DNA of 64,000 bases from Triglochin maritima (GCA_963682175.1 OY821787.1:15850501-15914500), one strand, 5' to 3'; shown: positions 34,770 to 46,316, numbered from the stretch's first letter. Translations and numbers: made by a program. Notes: generated from the letters alone by a model not told the origin.

Positions 34770-36054
34770 ATGACCATGTGTAGTGTTTGGTTAGTTTTTT
34801 GGGTTAACCACCGAGGTTTGACAAAAAAAGGGTGGATATATTGACATTGGTATTTCTTGGTTGGGTAGTTAGTTAAGTTGTGTTTTGCTATCGTCTGATC
34901 CCTCCCTTTTGTTTTGGTTAGTTAAGTTGTGTTTTCCAAACCAATTGACGACTATGTAAATTATGGGTTAAATGGCACTATTAATGAAAAAGAAAGTATT
35001 TATTTGATGATTGTCTTCGTACATTGTGATGGTTCCAAATTTATGTTCATGTTGTTTGTCTGGAATATTTATCTGTAGTAAAATATAACCCAAGTCTACA
35101 TAATTGTAATTATAATAGATCAATTCGAAGTTATTTTAGATCAATTCCAAATTAATATATGGTATGTTATGAAGTTTCTCAAATTGCTTACTTTTCAGCT
35201 TTGTGAATTTTAAGCTACAATTTTGTGTACTTGTAGAACTTAAACATGATGCAGACATCGACAACCTTGTTCATATCAACACTGACACTGATAGCATTCC
35301 AACGAATCAATTTCGGATTATTCCATCTCTACCAGCGATGACAGCATAAGCTCAAGCTTATCGGAGTACGATCCGAGCGACGAAACCGAAATCATGTCCT
35401 ACAATTGATTTGGAGGGGTCACCTCTGTGGATTGTTAAGGTTTAGAGTAGTTGAACTGAAGGAGTATTAATGATAGGTTGATTGTGTCCAGCAATGTGCT
35501 TAATTTTAGTCTTATTTCCAGTTAGTTGTATCCCTTTACCTTCTAGATTGAACTAAGTTATCTTCAGTTAAGTTCAATTATGATTTTTACCAGTGGTTTG
35601 TTTTTAGTAATTTGTCAAAGATATTTGGACTTGTGCGTCTGAGATGAATTAAAGTTGTTCAATTATGAGTTCAGTTATGTTTCCCATGGGTTATGAGTTT
35701 GAGTTATGTTTCTTTTCAGTAACGACTTTGTAGTGGTGCGGTTTAGGTGAGTATCTAAACAATCAAACACCAACTCAATATTAAGCACTAAACATCCAAC
35801 TGTCAAAAACATAGTCAAATAGATTTGAAGCAATCACCAATCCGAATAAATGAAACTGAAGTTGTAAATTCACCACACACTTTTGGAGCAATCACCTGCT
35901 AAACTCAAAGAAATGTACCATTAACTACACAAAATCCTCAGATAATGGCCTATGTAGAAAAGGTCCAAGCACCACAAAGTTCAGATAGCATAAATTTAAC
36001 TCATTGACTCCTACCAAGGTAGACTACTGTGCTGACTGATTATGTTGTTTGGAT

Positions 36055-36408
36055 CAGGTCGGGCTTTCGTGTGGGCTTTTCTGGATGGCTTTGTTTATGT
36101 TTGATGTGTCTAATTCGGTTGCTGGAGCTCTGACCCGAATAGAATTGCCAAAATACTCCCCATGATGGTGTGGAGTTTCTTCATTTGCTCATTGGTCCTT
36201 GGTTTTGCATTCGGGTCCCTCTCTCTTGCATTTTAGTCCATATGTCTTGTAACTTAGTCCTTTTTCTTGTTTTGAAGTCCTTTTAGAGTCTCTCCTTCTA
36301 AAACCTACTTATTCCTAAAACTTAAACCTTATACTCGTTACATAGCATTGTTTGGGTGAAAGATAATGGATATAAGACACAAAGATATGCATGATAAGAT
36401 GTCAATCA
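36055..36408 (-). repeat. LTR fragment of the gag-only family inside the Harbinger-like element
   Basis: Matches the first roughly 350 bp (minus orientation) of the 17467/23289 LTR, ending exactly at the LTR terminus GATGTCAATCA at 36408. It is more diverged than copy A. It lies directly next to the truncated end of the ORF1 reading frame, so its insertion or an associated deletion removed that gene's 3' end. Confidence 0.75.
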
Positions 36409-37287
36409 GCTTGTATTAAGTCGGGTCTTCTCTCCCTTTCGCATTGGGTTGAATCCAACCCCTCCATCAGCTAACCCCTCGTCAAAGATGGTCCTCATTT
36501 CATCCTCAAACATTAACGGTCCGTCCTTGAAATATAGTAGACCAAAATTACCCTACAACAAAAAAATACAACACTAATTCGGTATATAATTTAAAACATG
36601 CACACATAATGTATAAATACGGGGATTGTGTACTTTTTGGTTATCCAGCCACCACGATTCATCCATATCAACAATTTTTTTGCTGTGACTCCATCCCTTC
36701 ACTGTTTGTGTTTGCAGCCACTTCCACGTCATATATCTTTTCTTTGAATTTTCCCAGTGATTCTTTATTTACAGCCATGTGTATCGTAGCCCGGTCTCGC
36801 GATTGAAATTTTCCACCACATTCTTTTTACCTTCATTATTCAATGCTTTGGTGGGCCTATTTCCATCCCTTACTTCGTGGATACATAAACACAAGAAGAT
36901 TCCATGGCGCTCATCAGTCTGTTGAGCCTTCTTCTTGCGACTGCCCGTCACTAACTCTTCTACCTCCGGCGACGGAATATGTGTTACAACCAGCCATTCG
37001 GGGTGGACAGTATGACCATTTGAGGAGACAGTGAGCTGGTGCTGATGAATTGAATGAGCACTCCCTGTGCTGATGTGTTGTTGTTGCTGGTTTGTATGTC
37101 CATTGTAAGAGGCGACCAACTGCTGTTGGATGGTATGTGAACCGGATGAGGCCCTCACTTGTTGAGGATTCCCAATTTGGGTTGCGGAAGTCATCCATGC
37201 AGTACCCAAGCTGTCATACACACCCTCAAATGTAGTGTCATACGGAACCAAAGACCCGTCAACATCAACGTCAAAATCAACATCCAT
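36409..37287 (-). pseudogene. Harbinger ORF1 (Myb/SANT-like DNA-binding protein), broken
   Basis: The ATG at 37285-37287 starts with an Asp-rich N-terminus, then a Gln/His-rich region, then a SANT-like domain of the Myb_DNA-bind_3 type (GIFLCLCIHEVRDGNRPTKA, NVVENFNRETGLRY, then KNHWENSKKRYMTWKWL and DESWWLDNQK). An in-frame stop (TAA, 36769-36771) cuts the domain. Coding resumes in the same frame to a splice donor at about 36633, and a second exon 36552-36409 reads MFEDEMRTIFDEGLADG before being lost to the LTR fragment. In Harbinger elements this protein partners the transposase at the ends. Confidence 0.75.
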
Positions 37288-37408
37288 GATGAACTACTGT
37301 AACAAATGTAAGAAAAACATTTACTAAAGCCAAATACATACTTCACCTGTCGTAGATGTAAGAAATCATCAAACTTAAAATAACCACTAAACAATTTCAG
37401 ACGACAAG

Positions 37409-37780
37409 CATATGAAATAATTAAGATCATAATTCATAAAGTAGCTTAAAGTAGTACATGTCATGTTCGTAACGGTACAAACGCATATAAAAGTCGCATA
37501 CAAATTATAGTTTTGACATTACATCAATGGGTCCTCTCCTGATCAATGACATCACAAATTCTGTCCCTAAGAACTCCCATGTTCAAGTCATCATCATATG
37601 AAATAATTAAGATCATAATTCATAAAGTAGCTTAAAGTAGTACATGTCATGTTCGTAATGGTACAAATGCATATAAAAGTTGCATACAAATTATTGTTTT
37701 GACATTACATCAACGGGTCCTCCCCTGATCAATGGTATCACGAGTTCCGTCCCTAAGAACTCCCATGTTCAAGTCATCTT
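37409..37780. repeat. 186-bp tandem duplication
   Basis: 37409-37594 and 37595-37780 are near-identical (both contain TATGAAATAATTAAGATCAT and CCCTAAGAACTCCCATG). The second unit covers the last codons of the transposase and its 3' flank, so the first unit is an extra copy of the gene end. Confidence 0.85.
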
Positions 37781-38955
37781 TACCATTGACATTTGTCATA
37801 CCATTACGACCACAGATAGTTGTATTTGGCATTTCTTCAACCTCTTCTAACAACTCATCCAACCTTTCATCGATAATGAAATTGTGAAGTGTCATTGCCA
37901 CTGCGACAATCATGGATTGAGACTCCAATGGGTATGGTACCATATGTGTTAGTAAATCCCATCGTTTTTTAGCACTCCAAATGCTTGTTCAATTACATTC
38001 GTCAAGGAAGAATGCATGCTATTGAAGACTTCCTCCTTTCCCCGAGGTTGCACCGCCTGAAACTCAGGTATGTGATATCTTGTGTTACGGTATGGGACAA
38101 AAAACCCATTACGATTTGGATACCCAACATCAACAAGGTAGTATTTATTTGTATGAACGTAGATGTAAGTTTTTAAAATTTAATTTGTAAACTGTAAAGT
38201 AAGACAGAGGTTATTGAATTACCATTGGGGGGTAAAGGAACGTTGTCGTCAGCCTCATATAATGCTTCATTTAGGATTCTGTTATCGTGGGCACTACCTT
38301 CCCAACCAGCAAGCACAAATGTTAAGTGGATACGAAAATCACAAACTCCCAACACATTTTGTGTGGTGTGCTTTGGATCTCTACCTGATCGATATGCTAG
38401 TAGTTTTTTTGGAACACAAGCACTGACATGTGTGCCATCTAAAATGCCTACACAATCTTTGTAATACGGGAAAATTTTCTCACCGGCATGTTCGCGAATA
38501 TACGATGGAGTTTCTTGCATATTTTCTCTTGGTCCTATCATATCGCAAGACCACATTGCTAGAGCACGCAAGACGGAGTTGAAATGTCTACTAACTATTT
38601 CACCGAAATGTTGAAACATGTCCTGAATGACTCGATTAACATGTGCATGTCCTAAGGCGTAGAAGAACATATACATTTGTTCTTCAACAATTTTCTCTCG
38701 TGTGGGGTTTAGTAGACCTTTCACTTTCATAATGTAGTAGAGCTTCTTGAAAATATCTAAATGCATTCTACATCTATCATAACACACTCTCCAATGACCA
38801 GTCAACATATCAATTGTCTTTTGGTGACCAGTCATGGGTGTTGTGTGTACAAGGTTTTTAAGAAGAGTATTGTTAATGTATTCCTCTATGCATCCTATGA
38901 GACCCATAACTAACATGTCCTCTTCAAGTAGTCGCATCAATCTATTGGAATCCAT
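37710..38955 (-). pseudogene. PIF/Harbinger transposase (DDE_Tnp_4 type), frameshifted
   Basis: The ATG at 38953-38955. An N-terminal region with MTGHQKTIDMLTGHW and an HTH-like YMFFYALGHAHVNRVIQDMF precede the catalytic core: first Asp in GILDGTHVSACVP, the family motif AGWEGSAHDNRIL, then (after a probable intron, roughly 38209 to 38150) second Asp in YYLVDVGYPNRNGFF and the Glu in SSLTNVIEQAFGVLK. The C-terminus VAMTLHNFIIDERLDE ends at 37710. All three catalytic residues are present. The reading frame shifts by one base in a T6 run on the plus strand (37965-37970), so the copy is inactive as it stands. It is transcribed in the same direction as ORF1, which lies 3' of it. Confidence 0.85.
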
Positions 38956-40209
38956 TATGTATGTAACAATGTGTAAATTAGTAGGTTGAAGGTAAAAAAC
39001 CAGTCATGGTACGGACCAGTCGTTTTCCTAAGCCGTTTGTTGACGGTATAAGCGAGGTTATTGAATTACGAACTGAATATCAAATTTTGACCACCATGGG
39101 ACGTTTAAAGGTTCTACACTGGGAATTAGTAAAATAAGGTAGAACTATTATTCACTTGTATGCCGACATTGCTTTCGGTGAAGTGCTACTAAAATAACTT
39201 CTGTTAATAACCATGGAAAATGATGGGTTGGAAATAAGTGAATAATAACTACGTTATAGGGCCGGAAAGTTAATATCTCTACCAGATTCTTATTTAAATG
39301 TTATTCTATAAACGTATGAGCTCAGTCGAACGATCGACAACTATGAAAAAGGAACCTTAAAATTAACCATACTTGGGCAATCTAACCTTAAAACTTAAAA
39401 AATCCAAATCCTTGTTTTATAAAAGTTTGGCCACACTACAGTGGCATTGATTTGGTCAAATTTACAATACAGGAAGCTAAACATTTCATTGTGAATTAGA
39501 TGGGCAAAAATTAAATTAGGAAGAAAACCGGATTAGCCTTTGGTACCTCGGCGCAACAATCAAACCAGAGCGCGTCCTCGACAACGCACACACGAACTCA
39601 AGGTGCCTCCTCGACCGAGGTCCGCTAAAGTTTTGAAGGGGGGGGGGGGGAGTAAGACTCGTCGGGTGGAGAGAAGAGAATAGTAAGCTTTATTGTTGGA
39701 ACACGACTGCAAATGTATGAATCCTCGGGGAGAAGATGGTCATATTACGTACCTGGTCGAAACAATCTGACCGGGGGATCTCCTCCACGACACTTCGACG
39801 ACCCGAATGTGCCTCTTGAACCAATCTCTGGTGAAGTGATGAAATGGAGGTGGGTGAGTGAAGTCAGACGTAAGAAGAGTAAAGTTATTTTGTTTTGGTA
39901 GTTGGTTCTTTAATTTGGAACATGGGGTGGAAATGTTAGGTTTGTCGGGGACAAGACTGTAAAAGTGCAGTGGCACGTATGGTAATAATGTTGAAAAGTG
40001 GATTGAGGTATCAATTCGGGGTCTTGGAATCCATGAGCATCTGGAGAAGCTGGTAATTCCGGTTTCTCTAATTGCATTGTAAATTGAGAATCTCAGCCAC
40101 ACTGAGAATCCAGATTCTTTACGATCTAGAACTTGTTTGTATACATGGAAACCAAAATTGTAGTTTCTGAGAGAATCTGGACCCCAATAGTGTGCATCCA
40201 AACACAATC

Positions 40210-40310
40210 AAAGAATGAGATAGAGAGGTGGATTTAAGATTCCCCCAAAAGTTGGTGTGTTCTTATCCATTCCCCGGAGGTTTAGAGCCCTTAAAGCTCT
40301 AATTGGAGGG
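40210..40310 (+). repeat. 3' LTR of the decayed gypsy element, second part
   Basis: Contains GTTCTTATCCATTCC and AGCTCTAATTGGAGG as in the 5' LTR at 28555-28606. Confidence 0.75.
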
Positions 40311-40841
40311 CATGCAAAATTGGACGTAGGTCGTCTAGTTTGATTATAGCTTAATGGAGTACATCTCCATTAAGTTGTATGTGTTGGTTTCTTGAGAAAA
40401 TAGTATAGAGTACAAGAAATGATTATTTCATAAACTTTCCTTCGAGTCTTTTCACAAGAGAGAGTGAGTAGACTACAAGTTTTATGATCTTCTAATGGTG
40501 AACACTTGATTGAGAAAGTTGTATGATCTATTTGCATAGAAGTTTTGCAATACATCTAATTGCATTATTACTGACGAGGACTTAAAGGAGGCACTTAGTT
40601 ATCCTAACCTAAAATATGAGTTGCACTTGTATGCTTATTGGGGAAGTAGGGAGAGTGGGACACAAGCAATGACCGTTGAATCTAACAACCACCCTTGTCA
40701 AGGAGTTAATAGAGAACACATTGCTGTTAAGGTTGATGGAGGTGTTGAGGTTGAGGCAGACAATGAGGTTGAGGCACAATAAAATGTTCTAGGGTCTAGT
40801 TTAGTTGCAAATGAGAGTGGGCCAATTTCAGGTGTTGTTGG
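40311..40841 (+). other. Possible transposon coding remnant
   Basis: 40570-40788 is open and reads TDEDLKEALSYPNLKYELHL followed by YAYWGSRESG and an acidic Val/Glu repeat, ending at a TAA. It resembles a transposon or host N-terminal fragment, but I cannot assign it. It is cut at 40841 by the solo LTR. Confidence 0.35.
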
Positions 40842-42301
40842 TGTTAGGATCGATGACCCCAATTCTAATCAATTTTAATCTCTACTTGACTCAATCAAAG
40901 ATATGCAGCAAAATAAACAAACAAACCAAGTAAAGAAATGCAAACCACAAGAACTCGGAGATTTTTATAGAGGTTCGGCCTCCCGCCTACTTCCTCTCTT
41001 GTAAGCTACGCTTGACACTTCGAGCTCCGCTCACGTCTTCACTATCCGCTCCCCATTCCAGGTCGGGAAACAAGGCATTTACACAGCAAGCTCCACGAAC
41101 AATCCTCACGAGCTTAATTTCTTCCTCTCACAACCTGAGAGGGAACACTTTGGGCTTTCACCAAAATTCTTGCTTCTTTGACAACCAAACTTGTTGAGTG
41201 GAACACACTCTCTAACTTGAGCACACTTGAGTATGATTTGGAAATGAGTACCAAAGTGTGGATATGAAGGCTTTGAGTGTTTGGATTGATCTCTCTAATG
41301 TGGGAGGCAAATAGTAGTAGGAGAGTTGTTAAAATAAGGTTGGGGAACCTCTATTTATAAGCTCTAAGAGAATTATAGCCGTTGTGTTAAGTGTGATAAA
41401 AGATTGTGTAAGAAACAAAAAATAGAAAAACTTAGCACATTGTTCTCGTCAAGTTCAGTCGACCAAATCGGGTCTAACGGTCGACCGGAGTCCGTCCGGA
41501 AATGGAGTCCAGAATAGTCCAGAATAAAATGGTCGACCGAGAAAGGGACAGTTGAACGAAAATGGGCTATAACTTACTTAAGTGAGCGGTCGAAGTAAAA
41601 TGTGGGACGGTCGACCATTCAGGGAGTTTTGGCAAGAGTAAATGATATATCGGTCGACCATAAAGGAAATTACGGTCGACCCAAAAAGGACAGACACTTT
41701 GTGTTTCAAGGGAAGTCTACGTTCGATCGACCGGTGGTCAAAGTATTTTGGGGTTTTGGAAAATCTGACCGTTGAAGAAAACAACAAGTGTAACACTCAA
41801 ATGACACGTGTAGACGGTCGACCGAAAAGGTCATGGTCGATCGGTCGAGCTAGGTAACTCACTATTGGGCTAATAGAATAAAGTGAACATTCGGTCGACT
41901 GGAGAACGTTTGGTCGACCGATTCGGCACAGGCAGTTTTAGGTTAAGGTTTAGTGATTTTCCGGTCTAAGTTTAGGTGACCTATTGAAGTCCAATTGATC
42001 TGAGATTTTGTGTGTGGCTTCTATAAGGAAGCTAGTGTGTATGTGATTAGTTATTTACTCTAGTATGCTCAAGTACACAAAGTTCCTAAGAATCAAAAGA
42101 AATACACAATTACATGTCTTCAATAAGCTTGATTACATGTCTTGACTTGAGTTCCTTTCTTACTTGAGTCTTGGTCACCTGTAGAAGTTAGCACAAGGCA
42201 ATATATATGTTATGCATAATGTGTTCTACTATACTTTGGATTGTAATTAAGATTAGGTTGATAAAATCATCATAACATAGATTAAGGCCTAAAACCCAAC
42301 A
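40842..42301 (-). mobile_element. Solo LTR, copia-type
   Basis: On the minus strand it starts TGTTGGGTTTTAGG and ends GATCCTAACA, the usual copia LTR termini. Flanks are GTTGG (40837-40841) and ATTGG (42302-42306), a 5-bp duplication with one change. TATAAATAG lies on the minus strand at 41351-41359. Downstream of it is the GGAGGCCGAACCTC region seen in many plant copia leaders. There is no coding sequence. Confidence 0.75.
41455..41945. promoter_or_regulatory. GGTCGACC palindrome array upstream of the copia TATA box
   Basis: Seven exact GGTCGACC words and about six variants lie 100-590 bp upstream of TATAAATAG in the minus orientation, i.e. in U3. Confidence 0.72.
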
Positions 42302-43352
42302 ATTGGAAGTGTAGGATTCTGGCCCACATTCACCTCAAGATTTCAAACTTATGCTTGTGACCCACATGCAAGTAAGTGGGACACTTCCATGTCACTCACA
42401 ACCTAGCCAAGCAACTAGTCTCCATCAATGGAAACCCTACATTAGCTCCATCGAAGAACGAATGGCAATAAATTGTGTATACCATAACTCCCTTTGAAAC
42501 ATACTTCCCCCAATCATCCCAGGTGCCAATAAATGTGTCTATTACACTGTGTAAAAATAGAATCAAATGACAGTACATTAGGACCCCAGGACGAATACAC
42601 ACATATTGACCCATTCTCCCATGTGGTATCCACGTCAGACTCAATGGGTTTGGTGGTTTTAGTGGGGGTAGTATTTCGGTTTCATCATTTGAATTCTGCA
42701 CTGGTTTTGCTTTTCTTGAGGTATGACCGAATTTTTCCAGCTTTTGTACGGATTGGAGGTTGATATGAGTTTTGTTGGTATTCACTGGTTAATAGCAGTG
42801 AAGCCTTGCTTTAAATGGTTAATATGAGTGTTTTCCCATAAAAATCGAATATCTTCTTCTCACCTTCATTTCCACCCCGTTGGTTTTCTCCACCTCAAGC
42901 TTTTATCATATTTCGGTTGAATTTTTGTTCTAACGGGCGTTACGGTTTCAACAAAGGCGAAGATCTTCAGGTCCTCGTCATCTTCATCATTTCTGAGTCC
43001 GCCTGGTGCTTTTCTATTCCTCCTTTTGAATCTTCAAGCATTTTTCACCTTTAGAACCTTGGTAAAAAAATTCAAAGTTAAGATGGGTGAAGATTTTGTT
43101 AAGTTCACATTTTCACTCTTTAGGTAAGTCCATGTTACATTTTTTTGATTTGTTGCTTTTTAATTTTTAATGTTTTGGTTAGATTTTGTTAAGCGTACTT
43201 TGTTTAAGTGATGTTGAAATTTTAGGGATTTGAACATCATCTACAAAATCTTTCTTCTATGGTTTACTATTTTTTTCTAAGTACTATTTTCTACCATCCA
43301 TTGTAATCTATTGGAACATAAGTACTATTTTTTGACGATTAATACATGCAGT
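42302..43352. other. Upstream region of the Ulp1-like transposon gene
   Basis: No firm ORF. 43083-43124 reads MGEDFVKFTFSLFR followed by a good donor GTAAGTCC, so it may be a first exon of the transposon gene whose later exons start near 44060. The stretch before it is pyrimidine-rich like a plant 5' leader. Confidence 0.35.
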
Positions 43353-43895
43353 ACGTGCGGTTGTTCTCTTAGTTTAGGGTTATATGTTTTGGAGATCCAC
43401 TTTCGAATCATTTTGTTGATATGTTTTAAAAAAAAATTGTGGTATTTACATGATCTAGTATGGGTAATCTTGTTAGAATCAAAGTTTTTTTTTAACATTA
43501 GGTATGGAGACTAATTGACTTAAGAGTAAACCTATTACAGGGAGGGGTATATTCATGGTGGTTACCTTAGTTTTGGGTTGTATATTTTGGAGTTTAGCAT
43601 TTTAATCATTTGTGTTGAGCATTAATTAAAAAAAATTCGGTGGTATTTACATGATCTAAAAAGGGGTAATCCGGTAAAAAGCCAATATCAGTGTTAATAT
43701 TAGACCAACATAAAAATATGGAGAGTAAACCTATTAACTTTGAGGGGTATATTCAAGGGGGTTTGCTTAGTTTGTACTTATCTATTCTGAATTTCAATTT
43801 GGGTGGTATTTACATGTTTTAATAAGGGTAATTTGGTCTGGACAATATAAGTCTCTAGAGAGTAAACCTAGTTACATTGATGGGTATATTTATGC
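43353..43895. repeat. Three diverged tandem repeats of about 150-200 bp, probably intronic
   Basis: Units begin near 43353, 43560 and 43752. Each contains TTAGTTTRGGGTTRTATRTTTTGGA-like sequence, GTGGTATTTACATG, GGGTAATYYGGT, AGAGTAAACCT and a final GGGGTATATTCA. Spacing shrinks from about 205 to 145 bp by internal deletions. Confidence 0.75.
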
Positions 43896-44045
43896 TGAAT
43901 TCAATTTTTGTTAATAATAGCAAATTGTAATGTGAGTTTCCTAGACCACATCAAATAACAAGTTGTGGTGGTCTTAAGATATTATAATTTGGTAATCTGG
44001 GAGGGAAAGGTTATTAATATTGGTGTTGATTTTAAATTGTTTTTA

Positions 44046-44732
44046 TATTGATTTGCTTCCAAGTAGGTGCAAAATGTTGTATCAATGTATGGTAGGTAGG
44101 GAAGCGCAATCCTTAAGTAGCTGGGAGTTGGAGGAGGGGGATAAAGGGTTGTCTCCGGCTTTGTACGTCACCAAAGAGGATATCATGCAGTTCTTAGCGA
44201 TAGATTCATTGTGTATCATGACTATCGACGTGCAAGTGAAGTAAGTGTTTTCTTTGGTATAAAATGAAATGTATTGAATAATTTTATCGAAACTGTAATA
44301 AAGTATAATTTTTACTCTTGTAGACATCTTTATGACGTCAGAAGGTCAGTCATTCCCGACGATCAAGTATTTGGATTTATCAGTCCATCTACATATATAT
44401 ACGAGAATGATGATAAATCGGGTCAGCTTGAGACTCTCATGAAAGAAGAAGACAAAAGATATTATCTTCTCCCTTGTCATGAGAGGTAAACTTTGTAATT
44501 CAAAGTGGAATTTTATTTTGTAATAAGCTTCTAATTATATATATAACATGACACATTGGATGTTTGTCGTTGTATGCCCCACGACTAATTCGACATATTG
44601 GTTTGATCGGTTGGGGTCGAATTAACCAAGGGACTCAATAAAGAAACTTATAAATTTATAAGTTCGTTTTAGTTATCATATTTGTAATTCGTGGTTTTTT
44701 ATTAGTATTATTGAATGAAGGTTTAACTTGTG
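44046..44732 (+). pseudogene. Ulp1-like (C48) protease gene fragment of a DNA transposon, copy 1
   Basis: Exon pieces are about 44066-44240 (CMVGREAQSLSSWELEEGDK, then EDIMQFLAIDSLCI), 44324-44485 (HLYDVRRSVIPDDQVFGF, ending LPCHER) and about 44548-44650 (HWMFVVVCPTTNSTYWFDRL). The last holds the catalytic His and Asp of cysteine proteases of the Ulp1/C48 family, found in CACTA elements and some Mutator-like elements. The intron acceptor before HWM is mutated compared with copy 2, and GSN is followed by a stop. The Cys-containing part is missing because the LTR at 44733 cuts the gene here. Confidence 0.65.
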
Positions 44733-46292
44733 TGATTGACATCATTTCATGCTTATATTTGTACCTTATATCCATTATCTTACATCTAAGCAATGCTACG
44801 TGACGAGTTTTATGTTTGATTTTCAGAAATAAAGAGGTTTGAAGAGAAGAGCCATGAAAGGACCCAAAAGCAGGAAAAAGGACTTAATTGTGAGACCTGG
44901 GGACCAAGATGCAAGGGAGAAGGACCTGAACGTAAGACAGGAGGACCTAAGAGCAAAACAGGAAACTCCACACCATCATGGGGAGTATTTTGTCAATTTG
45001 ATTCGGGTCGGAGCTCCACTAAACCAACTAGATGCATCCAAGACCAAGAAACACTCCAAGCAAAGCCCACAACAAAAACCAATGCGATCGGAAGTTTATA
45101 GACCGCCAATTGGCGGTCTTGGACCGCTAATTGGCGGTCCATATCGCCCCAGATCCGCTAAGCTTTCTCCTGGACTTGTATTATTATGTGTTTAGGCTAT
45201 TTTTGGTATTGGTTTAGTCCCACATCGGGGGATTGTCCCCGATTAGCTTTTTCCATGCTTATAAATAGAACTCTTCACCTTCCATTGTAATTACCCATTG
45301 CTTGGTGGCATTCTCTCTACTAAGGAGTGATCCTTGAAGCAAAAACTCAAGGTGGAGAAGAATGCTACCTTCAATGTGAGTCATTTGTTAATAAAATAAT
45401 TCTTCTAGTTTCTTTTAATCTTGTCTTTTAATTTGTGCATGTTTGTTTAGTCTTTCCTTTCCTTTTATGTTTCTTTAATACTTCTTGCCTTCTTAGTTAA
45501 CTTTCATTTCAGTATTATGCTTTCTTTTGTTAATATAGTTAGTGTAATGAGTAGTGAGTAGTTCCATCCCCATTTGGGGGGTGAAGAAATATGTGATATA
45601 ATCATGTAGTGTATTAAGTATGTGTTATCTTAATCCCTTGAGCTTTAAATGATTTCCATAACCATCTAATGGGTCTCCACTCTTATCTTTGATATGCTAA
45701 TGCTCTTGAATGAAGCTTAGCCTATGCTTTGATTAGTGGATCTATTTTATGGGGAATGATAAGGTTAGGATATGGATAGGAATTAATATTGGAAACACAA
45801 TTTGTAGTGTATGTGCTCTTGTTGCCTTTACCTTAGCTAATGTCTTGTATGTTTTAATGATGTAGTCTTATCTTAATTCATGTGGAGGCATAGTAGGGTC
45901 TAGTCTTTATACTTGAGTTCATTTAGCTTCATTTCAATTATTGTCTTGTATGTTTTAATGATGCAGTCTTATCTTAATTCATGTGGAGGCAAAGTTGGAT
46001 GTAGTTTTATGATTTCATGCACTACATGTTGTGAGGAGCTTAATGAACACACACACACACACTTCTTTATGTTCACATTATTTCTCTACCCCCTATGGGA
46101 CTTAGTTTTATTGCTTATCTTCATTTCCATTTTGCATCTTAGTGTAGTTTAGTGTAACCAACATTTCTCTCCATTTTTTTACCACTCGCCTTCGTACAAA
46201 CCAAGCGTCGACACACCTCCCAGTGGACGACCCGTATTTGCCACCGCTTCAACGCGGCCGTGCACTTGCGGTTAATATAAAATGATCAATCA
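44733..46292 (+). repeat. LTR1 of the array
   Basis: 1,560 bp, TGATTGACATC...GATCAATCA. Two palindromes lie at 45101-45139, TATAAATAG at 45260-45268, and an (AC)n tract near 46045-46062. Confidence 0.92.
45101..45139. promoter_or_regulatory. Paired palindromes upstream of TATA in LTR1
   Basis: GACCGCCAATTGGCGGTC and GACCGCTAATTGGCGGTC stand about 120-155 bp before TATAAATAG. LTR2 (about 52720) and LTR3 (about 58475) keep only one dyad. Confidence 0.75.
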
Positions 46293-46298
46293 AGTTAT

Positions 46299-46316
46299 TG
46301 GCGCCGTTGCCGGGGA
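46299..46316 (+). other. Primer binding site, tRNA-Asp (copy B)
   Basis: TGGCGCCGTTGCCGGGGA, seven bases after LTR1. The leader hairpins follow at 46452-46491 with stems kept and loops changed. Confidence 0.9.

Larger units (their letters stand above)
33768..40209 (-). mobile_element. PIF/Harbinger-like DNA transposon, 6.4 kb
   Basis: Inverted ends GAATGTGTTTGGAT (33768-33781) and GATTGTGTTTGGAT (inverted, 40196-40209) are flanked by AAA (33765-33767 and 40210-40212). The flanks join to the uninterrupted sequence AAAGAATGAGATAG, matching the intact LTR at 28510. The 3-bp target duplication suits Harbinger (usually TWA). On the minus strand it carries a DDE transposase and a Myb/SANT-like ORF1, both broken. 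A plus-strand reading frame and an LTR fragment are also inside. Because of similar bases at the junction, the exact TSD length has an alternative reading of up to 8 bp. Confidence 0.8.
28107..40310 (+). mobile_element. Decayed Ty3/gypsy retrotransposon with two nested insertions
   Basis: A repeat of about 490 bp at 28107-28606 recurs at 33332-33767 joined to 40210-40310 (shared words GTTTTAGTAGTTAGGTAGGG and GTTCTTATCCATTCC). These are diverged LTRs, the 3' one split by the Harbinger-like element. The 3' LTR starts TGATAGCATG after the purine tract GGGGCGGGGA. The exact 5' start is uncertain by about 15 bp. Gag, zinc knuckle, protease and the integrase end are recognisable, but RT and RNase H are deleted. 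A solo LTR interrupts the interior at 30212-32350. Confidence 0.8.

Noticed and set aside
39639..39652. Poly-G run as a purine tract of an LTR element
   Set aside because: No LTR start follows; it lies within the Harbinger-like element.
42396..42785. 129-residue minus ORF as a gene
   Set aside because: No recognisable motif and no conserved context.
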